From Bacteroidota bacterium (GTDB taxonomy: Bacteria; Bacteroidota; Bacteroidia; Flavobacteriales; Flavobacteriaceae), in the NCBI GenBank assembly GCA_022562895.1, contig JADFOK010000025.1, positions 1 through 36,322 of the forward strand: a stretch of 36,322 bases of DNA, given 5' to 3'. Under the pieces are notes generated by a model. It did no database searches. It had not been told where the DNA came from and saw nothing but the letters and a program-made list of their open reading frames with translations. Of the stretch, positions 29,423 through 36,322 are shown in pieces. Position 1 is the stretch's first letter. Every line of letters starts with the position of its first letter. The position numbers and the translations under genes were made by a program.

Positions 29423-31075
29423 GTGATCGCCAATCTTTCTATAAAAAACTATGCACTTATAGATGACATTTCTGTAGATTTTAAATCTGGATTAACCATT
29501 ATTACCGGTGAGACCGGAGCCGGTAAATCAATTTTGTTAGGAGCACTAACTTTACTTTTAGGCAAGCGTGCCGACTTAAGCAGCATAAAAAATACTTCTA
29601 AAAAATGTGTTATTGAAGCCGAATTTTCTTTAGATGGATATAATATTGAAAAACTTTTTAAGGAAAACGATCTCGATTATGATACACATACCATTGTTAG
29701 GCGCGAATTATTACCGTCTGGAAAATCCAGAGCTTTTGTAAATGACACACCTGTTACTCTTGCACAACTTCAGGCCCTTGCACCTTATTTAGTAGATATT
29801 CATGGCCAGCTTGAAACCTTGGAATTGTTCTCTGAAACATTTCAACTTGAGGTTATCGATACCTTGGCAGGAAATGAAAAACTTCTCAAAAAATATTTAA
29901 AGCTTTTAGGGGTATTTTTAAAAATTACGGAAACGATTTCGGAATTAAAAAATAAAAAGGAAAACGCCACTAAAGAACTTGATTATAATACTTTTTTATT
30001 CAACGAATTGGAAAAATTAAATTTAAATGAATTAAATCAAGAACTTCTTGAAGAACGGTATGAAATTCTTAATAATACAGAGACAATTCAAGAAGCCGTT
30101 TCAAATATTCTAAAATTAACTTCTGAAGAACAAATAGGAACTTTAACAACTGCAAAAGAAGCAAGACTTCTTTTAGGAAAATTACGCAATATTTCTTCTA
30201 AGTTTTCAACTTACTGGAATCGTTTAAATAGCTGCATAATTGAACTGGAAGATATATTTGAAGGGATACAAGAAACTGCTTCGAACATTGAATCTGACCC
30301 TTCAGCGTTATATGAAATTAATGAAAAACTTCAGGCACTATATAAAATACAACAAAAACACTCGGTTGCAACCGTTATTGATTTATTGGAAATACAAAAC
30401 ACCTTAGCGTCTCTAATCGATAATACTCTCAATTTAGAGACTCGAATAAGTGATCTTGAAATAGAGCAGCAAAAATTGAGAGAAAAAGTTTCCGAAATAG
30501 CAGATACGCTGCATGTAAAAAGAATGGAGGTAATTCCAATATTAAAAGCAAAGTTGGAAGAATTCTTATCGGAACTTAGTTTACCAAATGCACAGTTCGA
30601 ATTTAATATTGTTAAAGCAGATAATTTCAGAAAAAACGGAACAGATAACTTGCAAATGCTTTTTACTGCTAACAAAGGCATAGCATTTGAACCTCTGAAA
30701 AAAGTTGCTTCAGGTGGAGAACTAAGTAGGATTATGCTTGCAATAAAAGCTGTGTTAGCACAATATAAAAAATTACCAACACTTATTTTTGATGAGATTG
30801 ATTCTGGTGTGTCTGGAGAAATAGCCTATAAAATGGCAGAAATATTAAGCACCATGAGTAAGACTATGCAAATGATCTGTATAACACATTTAGCTCAAAT
30901 TGCTGCTAAGGGAGATCATCATATAAAAATTTTTAAAGAAGATGTCAATGAGGTTACAGTTACACGCTTAAAAACCCTAAATGAAACTGAACGTATAGAA
31001 GAAATAGCTGAAATGATTGGAGGAAAACAACGTACTGATGCTGCAATTATTCACGCAAAAGAATTATTGAATTAA
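29423..31075 (+). CDS. recN: DNA repair protein RecN
   Basis: RecN is an SMC-like ATPase that helps repair double-strand breaks by recombination. The 550-residue protein has Walker A TGETGAGKS (28-36) in the conserved SIKNYALIDDISVDFKSG context, long coiled coils (about 150-370), and at the C-terminal end the ABC signature ASGGELSRIM and Walker B PTLIFDEIDSGVSG, then ITHLAQIAA. The start is GTG at 29423 (MIANLSIKNY), which lines up with relatives. A TACCTTTG sequence overlaps this start codon but is too close to serve as its promoter. Confidence 0.95.
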   Translation: MIANLSIKNYALIDDISVDFKSGLTIITGETGAGKSILLGALTLLLGKRADLSSIKNTSKKCVIEAEFSLDGYNIEKLFKENDLDYDTHTIVRRELLPSGKSRAFVNDTPVTLAQLQALAPYLVDIHGQLETLELFSETFQLEVIDTLAGNEKLLKKYLKLLGVFLKITETISELKNKKENATKELDYNTFLFNELEKLNLNELNQELLEERYEILNNTETIQEAVSNILKLTSEEQIGTLTTAKEARLLLGKLRNISSKFSTYWNRLNSCIIELEDIFEGIQETASNIESDPSALYEINEKLQALYKIQQKHSVATVIDLLEIQNTLASLIDNTLNLETRISDLEIEQQKLREKVSEIADTLHVKRMEVIPILKAKLEEFLSELSLPNAQFEFNIVKADNFRKNGTDNLQMLFTANKGIAFEPLKKVASGGELSRIMLAIKAVLAQYKKLPTLIFDEIDSGVSGEIAYKMAEILSTMSKTMQMICITHLAQIAAKGDHHIKIFKEDVNEVTVTRLKTLNETERIEEIAEMIGGKQRTDAAIIHAKELLN

Positions 31076-31079
31076 AATG

Positions 31080-31087
31080 TATATTTG
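31080..31087 (+). promoter_or_regulatory. Candidate -7 element of fabI
   Basis: TATATTTG matches the -7 consensus and lies 39 bases before the fabI start. No TTG is seen at the expected distance upstream, where recN ends. Confidence 0.45.
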
Positions 31088-31126
31088 ATACTAGTTAGGT
31101 TTTTTAATAACTGTAAAAAGTAAATA

Positions 31127-31942
31127 ATGTCATACAATCTTTTAAAAGGAAAACAGGGAATTATTTTTGGAGCGTTGGATGCTCATTCTATTGCATGGAA
31201 AACAGCAGAACGCGTTTACGAAGAGGGTGGAAGATTCGTACTAACCAACGCACCCATAGCCATGCGCATGGGGAAAATAAACGAATTAGCATCAACGACA
31301 AATTCTGAAATAGTACCAGCAGATGCTACCAATGTAGAAGAATTAGAAAATCTAGTTGATAAATCTATGGAGATCTTAGGAGGGAAATTAGATTTTGTTT
31401 TACATTCAATTGGGATGTCTATCAATGTAAGAAAAGGAAAACATTATACCGATCAAAATTATAGTTGGACTCATAAGGGGTGGGACGTTTCTGCGGGTTC
31501 TTTCCATAAGACCATGCAGGTATTGTACAAGAAAGATGCAATGAATGAATGGGGGAGTATTGTGGCATTAACCTATATGGCATCACAACGAGTATTCCCC
31601 GATTACAATGATATGGCAGATAATAAAGCCTATCTTGAGTCTATAGCTCGTAGCTTTGGTTATTTCTTTGGAAAAGATAAGAAAGTACGTGTTAATACTA
31701 TTTCCCAATCTCCTACACCCACTACGGCAGGAAAGGGTGTTAAAGGGTTTGATGGTTTTATTGCCTATGCCGAAAAAATGTCACCTCTCGGTAATGCCAC
31801 AGCTTTAGATTGTGCCAATTATACCGTAGCCATGTTTAGTGATTTAACCAAACGTGTTACCCTACAAAATTTATATAATGATGGAGGCTTCTCAAACATG
31901 GGAGTAAGCAATGATATTATGGAAGCTTTTGTAAACAAATAA
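31127..31942 (+). CDS. fabI: Enoyl-[acyl-carrier-protein] reductase
   Basis: FabI performs the last step of each fatty-acid elongation cycle, reducing enoyl-ACP with NAD(P)H. The 271-residue short-chain dehydrogenase has GKQGIIFGALDAHSIAW at the cofactor site, LDFVLHSIGMS, and the FabI-type catalytic pair Tyr160 and Lys167 (Y-x6-K) in YNDMADNKAYLESIARS, then RVNTISQSPTPTTAG. The last residues fit the family. It is the known target of triclosan in other bacteria. It appears to be transcribed on its own. Confidence 0.96.
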   Translation: MSYNLLKGKQGIIFGALDAHSIAWKTAERVYEEGGRFVLTNAPIAMRMGKINELASTTNSEIVPADATNVEELENLVDKSMEILGGKLDFVLHSIGMSINVRKGKHYTDQNYSWTHKGWDVSAGSFHKTMQVLYKKDAMNEWGSIVALTYMASQRVFPDYNDMADNKAYLESIARSFGYFFGKDKKVRVNTISQSPTPTTAGKGVKGFDGFIAYAEKMSPLGNATALDCANYTVAMFSDLTKRVTLQNLYNDGGFSNMGVSNDIMEAFVNK

Positions 31943-32057
31943 ATGATACTTTTTATTTTTTAAAACCTGTTAAATTCTTTATCAAAGGTTTATTCTTACT
32001 AAAATATTTTTATAAAAGGGTATTAATCGGTAAAAGAGGTTTCTTATCGAAAAACCT

Positions 32058-32088
32058 TTGCACTCTACTTATTTTTTGGGTACTTTTA
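32058..32088 (+). promoter_or_regulatory. Promoter of the giant T9SS cargo gene
   Basis: TTG (32058-32060) and TACTTTTA (32081-32088) are 20 bases apart; the -7 box is one base off consensus. It predicts a leader of about 28 bases before the ATG at 32121. Confidence 0.55.
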
Positions 32089-32120
32089 TTTCTTTATTAA
32101 CTAAATATATAAATTTCATT

Positions 32121-35100
32121 ATGAAAAAATTTACTTTATTAATTGTTCTTCTTGTTTTTGCTGTAGGATTTAGCCAACAAGAAACAAGTCTTATTGATTA
32201 TACAAAAAACAATCCTGTTAATGTTAAAGAACAAAATGTTCCTATAAAGGCAACGGTACAAAATAAAATTTTATCAGGACCTAAAACTTTTATTAGTTCC
32301 AGGGGAAATACATCCATTGAGGATTTATTGATCAGACTTGCCGAGGTAGGAAATTCTTTTGGAAGTATATCTGAAAATTTTACACAGAATGAGCAGCAAA
32401 TGTTAAGAAACCATTTTGCTGGTCGAAATGTATCGACGAAGAATATAAACTATACTAGAATTTTATCAGGACCAGTAGCAGATTTTAAGACTTCAGATCC
32501 TAATGCAATAGTACCTGAAGGACCAAGACCTCAAAGAACTTCGTCCAGTAATTCATTTTCCGATTCAGAAAATGTTCCCATAACACTAACGTATAATACT
32601 GATAATATTATTACAGCTGGTAATAGTGTTGCTTGTCCTGGTGGAGACAACTTTCAGGCCAGATTTTTTCTTTTAGATATTGACTTTGGTATTACTACTG
32701 AGTTTACTATTACTGATGGAGAAATAGGAGTGCAATCAGTAGACGCAACTTTTGATGTAACAGTTAATGTTATTGCAGCTGATGCCTCTTTTCCAACAGG
32801 ATATCCCGGAGCTGGAACTTTATTAGGAAGTGAAGCTGTAAACATTCCTGGAGGATCTGATTTATCAATTGTTAACTACACTTTTACAACACCAGTTGTT
32901 GTTCCTGCGGGCACACAATTTTTAATTGTTGAAGTAGTTCAGCAACTTACAGGAATAACTTTCTTTATTGGTGGAACAGCTGGTGAAACTGCCGATTCTT
33001 GGCTTGCTTCTGTTAACTGTGGTTTAGCTGAATATTTGACAACGACTGCTATTGGATTCCCGGATGCACATTATTATATTACAGTTACTGGTGATACAGC
33101 TGGCGGCGGCGGCGGCGGCCCTGTTGTTGCTCATGGATGGGAATCTCAAGGATTGGGATATGGAAACTTAGACCCTGAAGACCCATCAGTTTATAATACT
33201 GTGAGTCCTGGTTCTGGAACCGCAGATTTTGAATCTTCGGGTGCTATTGACCCTAACGACCCTACTACAGGTTATGTTATGGATAATTTTGGTGAAGTTT
33301 GGAGCCTAGATGTTGCTTCTGGAGTTTATACCTCTTTAGGTAACAACGGAGTGAATGATGCAGTTGGATTAGAATTTAATCCTGTTGATGGTGTACTTTA
33401 TATGGCTACAACTGGAAGTTTATATACCATTGATACTGGTACAGGTGCTGCAACCTTAGTTGGTGCATTAGGAACTGGCGGGGGATTGGCCATTGCTTTA
33501 GCTATTGATGGATCTGGTAATGGATGGACTTACGATATTGTTGATGATAGTTTTTACTCTGTGGATTTAGGATCTGGAGCAGCTGCCTTAGTAGGAGCTT
33601 TAGGTTTTGATGCAAATTTTGGGCAAGGTATGAGTTGGGACCCAAATACGGATCAAGTTTACCTAGCAGCCTTTAACTTTACACTTTTCGATACAGAAAT
33701 AAGAACAGTAGATTTAGCTACCGGAGCAACAACCCTAGTGGGTGTATTTTTGCCAGGTGGTTTAAATCAACTAGCATGGATGTCAATTCCAGATGCAGGT
33801 GGTGGCGGTGGCGGTGCTAGTTGTACCGTTGGTGTTTATTCAGACAGAGCAACTTTCGTAACTGAAACAGGCGGATTATTAGTGTTAGAAGACTGGGATG
33901 GTGGACCTGGGGGTATCGCCGCATGTGGTGATCTTATTAGTGAATTAGGAGATCTTTTTTGCTATCTTCCCGGGGAAATTCAGCCTGGTATTGAAATTAC
34001 ATCGAATAATATTCCCGGTACTCAGGATAGTACACTTTTTGTTGAAGCCGGGTTTGGAGGTTTTGGAACCTTAGAACATTCGGTTGGAACAAATTTCTTT
34101 ACTGATTTTACGATAGTGACTTTCCCAAATATGGATGTTGACAGCTTTGGGTTTGATGTCATTGGTTTAATAGGTGGTTCTACTATTGATATAAGAATAT
34201 TTGGAACTGGAGGGTTAATCACTACAGAAACTGTAGTTGCGCCACCCAGTGGTCAATTCTTTGGTTTTGTTGCTGGAGAAACCGTAATAAGAGTTGAATT
34301 GGAAGATCTTACAGGTGTTACAGTCGAACTTATAGCTCAAACTTTATTTGGAGCTTGTATCGGTGGCGGTGGTGGTACTATAACAGAGTGTGTTAGTCCT
34401 GCTTTAGCTATACCTGATAATGATCCACTAGGTGTATTTTCCACATTGACTGTTCCAAGTGGTGGTACCATAACAGACTTGAATATTGACCTTGTTGTTA
34501 CTCATACCTGGGTAGGCGACCTTATTGTTACATTGGAATCCCCAGCGGGAACAGTGATAACGTTAATAGACCAGATGGGAGTTCCAGCTTCTGCTTTTGG
34601 ATGTAGTGAAAATGATCTTATAATAACACTGGATGATGAAGCTGCCACTCCTATAGAGGACGAATGTAGTGGATCTCCAATCACAGGTTCCTTTATACCC
34701 GAAGAAGCACTTTCTGCTTTTGATGGTGAGGATGCTTCAGGCCCTTGGATATTAGGCATTTCTGATAATGCCGCCGGAGATCTCGGAACCCTTGATATGT
34801 GGTGTGTTGTCATTGAAATTATTCCCGGTGGTGGTAGTGATCTTTGTGCTGATGCAGCTCCGGTTGCTTGTGGAGACGTTGTAACTGGGGATACCTCAAA
34901 TAATACCGATACGGGTGGTAACGCAGCACCAGATGAATGGTTTTCATATACTGGTACACCACCTTGTCCTGCAGGAGTTTTTACAGATAGAAGTCTTTTC
35001 GATGCGGCAACTGCAGGTGGAACTATGTTTCTAGAAGATTTTAATGGAGGACCAAGTACTATTCAACAGTGTGGTCTTGTTATTAGTAATGCTGGAGAAG

Positions 35101-36322
35101 CGTGTTTTCCTCCTGGTGAAATCTTAGTGGGTATTGAAATTTCTTCTAATAATTCTGCTGGAGGTCAAACTGTTTATATTGATCCTGCGGATGGGTTTGG
35201 AAACACTGTGCCTGTAGTTGGTTCAAATACTTTTACAGATTATACTATTGTTAATTTCCCAAATAATGACGTAAATGCTTTTGGTTTTGATTTAATTACA
35301 ATTTTTGGTGTAGGTCCTGTTGATGTCCGTATTTTTGGTGTAGGTGGTTTAATAGACACTCAAATAGCAACAGCTACGAACCCAGAATCTTTTTGGGGAT
35401 ATATAGCTTCAGAGATTATTGTAGGGATAGAAATAGAAGACTTAACTGGAGCAAATGTTGAGGTAATAGGTATGCTTGCCTTTGGAGATTGTGGTGGCGG
35501 CAGTGGTCCAGAAATAGTTACTCTTTCACTTTGTGATGGAGGTACAACTTATGATTCATACTTACGAGTGTTTGATGATTGTACGCTTGCAAATGAGATT
35601 GCATCAAACGATGATTTCTGTGCTTTGCAGTCTGAATTATCTTTCTTTTCAGACGGTACTTCAACCTATTATATAATGGTAGAAGGATTTGGTACTAATT
35701 CAGGACCATATAGTTTGGAGGTTACTTGTGTACAAGCCTTTCCTCCACCAAACGATTTGATTGTTAATGCTATCGATCTTGACGATGTAGGATGCCCATT
35801 TACTGATCCGAATGTTGTGATGCCTTTAGCTACTGTTGAAGGTGGTAATCCGGTGGATTGTAACATAGACGGTGCAAATGGTGTTTGGTATAAAACTATA
35901 CCAGCAGCTAATGGTACAATTACAGCAACTATTGAATCTCCTGCAGGATTAAGTCACGTGACTTTCTACACTGCACCAGATCTTGACGCAACCGTAACAG
36001 AACTTGTTTTAGTACCTTGGTTCGATAACCAATGTGTACCTGGTACAACAACAACAATTCCTGTTTTAGGAGGGCAAGCTTATTATATATTTGTGGTTAA
36101 TACAGGTGGTATTACAGACATTACAATTGATTGTGATCTTCTTGGTATTGATGATAATGTAATCGAAGGATTTAATTATTATCCAAACCCAGCATCTGAT
36201 ACCATAATTTTAAGTGCTTTAGATAACATTGAAACTGTAGTCATCTATAATATTTTAGGTCAAAAAGTAATCGATCTAATTGTTGATGCAACCAGTATTC
36301 AGGTTAATGTTTCTAGTCTAAG
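32121..36322 (+). CDS. Giant multidomain T9SS surface protein, cut by the window end
   Basis: The frame is open from ATG 32121 to the window end (1400 codons) and lacks only the last few dozen. Signal peptide: 1-18. Residues 20-327: unassigned, ending in a beta-rich domain and six Gly. Residues 334-560: propeller-like domain (VWSLDVASGVYTSLG, LYTIDTGTGAATLVG). Residues 568-746: a 179-residue domain, copy 1. Residues 757-901: a proprotein-convertase P-like domain (VTHTWVGDLIVTLESPAGT). Residues 907-948 and 1128-1203: two halves of a PPC-like domain, split by copy 2 (949-1124). Residues 1207-1345: a further PPC-like domain. From about 1348: T9SS type A sorting domain (YYPNPASDTI). Glycine linkers separate the parts. 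It is likely exposed on the surface, perhaps in adhesion; no enzyme site is seen. Confidence 0.85.
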   Translation, partial: MKKFTLLIVLLVFAVGFSQQETSLIDYTKNNPVNVKEQNVPIKATVQNKILSGPKTFISSRGNTSIEDLLIRLAEVGNSFGSISENFTQNEQQMLRNHFAGRNVSTKNINYTRILSGPVADFKTSDPNAIVPEGPRPQRTSSSNSFSDSENVPITLTYNTDNIITAGNSVACPGGDNFQARFFLLDIDFGITTEFTITDGEIGVQSVDATFDVTVNVIAADASFPTGYPGAGTLLGSEAVNIPGGSDLSIVNYTFTTPVVVPAGTQFLIVEVVQQLTGITFFIGGTAGETADSWLASVNCGLAEYLTTTAIGFPDAHYYITVTGDTAGGGGGGPVVAHGWESQGLGYGNLDPEDPSVYNTVSPGSGTADFESSGAIDPNDPTTGYVMDNFGEVWSLDVASGVYTSLGNNGVNDAVGLEFNPVDGVLYMATTGSLYTIDTGTGAATLVGALGTGGGLAIALAIDGSGNGWTYDIVDDSFYSVDLGSGAAALVGALGFDANFGQGMSWDPNTDQVYLAAFNFTLFDTEIRTVDLATGATTLVGVFLPGGLNQLAWMSIPDAGGGGGGASCTVGVYSDRATFVTETGGLLVLEDWDGGPGGIAACGDLISELGDLFCYLPGEIQPGIEITSNNIPGTQDSTLFVEAGFGGFGTLEHSVGTNFFTDFTIVTFPNMDVDSFGFDVIGLIGGSTIDIRIFGTGGLITTETVVAPPSGQFFGFVAGETVIRVELEDLTGVTVELIAQTLFGACIGGGGGTITECVSPALAIPDNDPLGVFSTLTVPSGGTITDLNIDLVVTHTWVGDLIVTLESPAGTVITLIDQMGVPASAFGCSENDLIITLDDEAATPIEDECSGSPITGSFIPEEALSAFDGEDASGPWILGISDNAAGDLGTLDMWCVVIEIIPGGGSDLCADAAPVACGDVVTGDTSNNTDTGGNAAPDEWFSYTGTPPCPAGVFTDRSLFDAATAGGTMFLEDFNGGPSTIQQCGLVISNAGEACFPPGEILVGIEISSNNSAGGQTVYIDPADGFGNTVPVVGSNTFTDYTIVNFPNNDVNAFGFDLITIFGVGPVDVRIFGVGGLIDTQIATATNPESFWGYIASEIIVGIEIEDLTGANVEVIGMLAFGDCGGGSGPEIVTLSLCDGGTTYDSYLRVFDDCTLANEIASNDDFCALQSELSFFSDGTSTYYIMVEGFGTNSGPYSLEVTCVQAFPPPNDLIVNAIDLDDVGCPFTDPNVVMPLATVEGGNPVDCNIDGANGVWYKTIPAANGTITATIESPAGLSHVTFYTAPDLDATVTELVLVPWFDNQCVPGTTTTIPVLGGQAYYIFVVNTGGITDITIDCDLLGIDDNVIEGFNYYPNPASDTIILSALDNIETVVIYNILGQKVIDLIVDATSIQVNVSSL
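33822..34358 (+). repeat. Protein-level duplicated domain, copy 1
   Basis: Encodes residues 568-746 of the giant protein, from Cys to Cys, between two polyglycine linkers. Shared marks with copy 2: DRATF, LEDWDGGP, CGDLIS, PGEIQPGIEITSNN, FTDFTIVTFPN, FGFDVIG, DIRIFGTGGLI and ELEDLTGVTVE. The domain type is not known to me. Confidence 0.75.
34965..35492 (+). repeat. Protein-level duplicated domain, copy 2, inserted in a PPC domain
   Basis: Encodes residues 949-1124, again from Cys to Cys and followed by GGGSG. Matching marks: DRSLF, LEDFNGGP, CGLVIS, PGEILVGIEISSNN, FTDYTIVNFPN, FGFDLIT, DVRIFGVGGLI and EIEDLTGANVE. It lies between EWFSYTGT and EIVTLSLCDGG, which are normally neighbouring strands of one PPC-like domain. 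Confidence 0.75.

Noticed and set aside
29416..29423. TACCTTTG as the recN promoter
   Set aside because: It overlaps the recN GTG, so the transcript would start inside the gene; relatives keep this N terminus, so the match is probably by chance.
34502..34813. Minus-strand frame inside the giant gene
   Set aside because: It is antisense to the P-like domain and has a serine-rich composition that mirrors the sense strand.

Overview
The window is a piece of chromosome from a low-GC marine-type Flavobacteriaceae (Bacteroidota). The evidence is consistent: TTG...TAnnTTTG promoters of the Bacteroidota sigma factor, weak Shine-Dalgarno sequences, secreted proteins ending in type IX secretion (T9SS) sorting domains, an omega-like RNA polymerase subunit of the Bacteroidota type, and lineage-specific families (DUF6095, DUF6913, DUF4835/PorD). 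I cannot name the genus.

Layout. 1-123: 3' end of a 5S rRNA and its terminator. 149-3453 (minus): DUF6095, murQ and monomeric icd. 3454-4270: a protein-free stretch that carries its own promoter, a run of hairpins and its own terminator on the minus strand. I read this as an unassigned structured RNA of about 570 nt. 4271-9240 (minus): rplS with a hairpin leader, trmD, a frameshifted small gene, a GNAT, GAPDH and an HtrA protease. 9374-13137 (plus): dapF, a GNAT, mltG, a decayed T9SS cargo gene and a lysozyme-like secreted protein. 13145-17215 (minus): dnaA, a low-molecular-weight phosphatase, a secreted GSDH-type sugar dehydrogenase and an RsmI-like methylase. 17419-17820 (plus): a thioesterase. 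17830-20359 (minus): ribD, an EamA transporter and a YigZ protein. 20387-31942 (plus): GNAT, prmC, a LOG-family protein, ligA, DUF6913, dapA, bamD, an omega-like subunit, coaBC, DUF4835/PorD, recN and fabI. 32121 to the end (plus): a very large multidomain T9SS cargo gene that runs off the window.

Most genes are housekeeping: lysine/peptidoglycan precursor synthesis (dapA, dapF), wall processing and recycling (mltG, murQ), translation (rplS, trmD, prmC), replication and repair (dnaA, ligA, recN), cofactors (ribD, coaBC), fatty acids (fabI), and envelope assembly (bamD, htrA, PorD-like). There are no insertion sequences, CRISPR arrays or tRNAs.

The most unusual element is the structured RNA candidate between rplS and icd. 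It has three hairpins capped by GCAA tetraloops on the minus strand only, a perfect 10-bp long-range helix, a good promoter and an intrinsic terminator, and it matches none of tmRNA, RNase P RNA, SRP RNA or 6S RNA by eye. Other points of note are a domain inserted into the middle of another domain in the terminal giant protein, a frameshifted gene coupled to trmD, a hairpin leader before rplS, and apparently leaderless dapF and ligA mRNAs.
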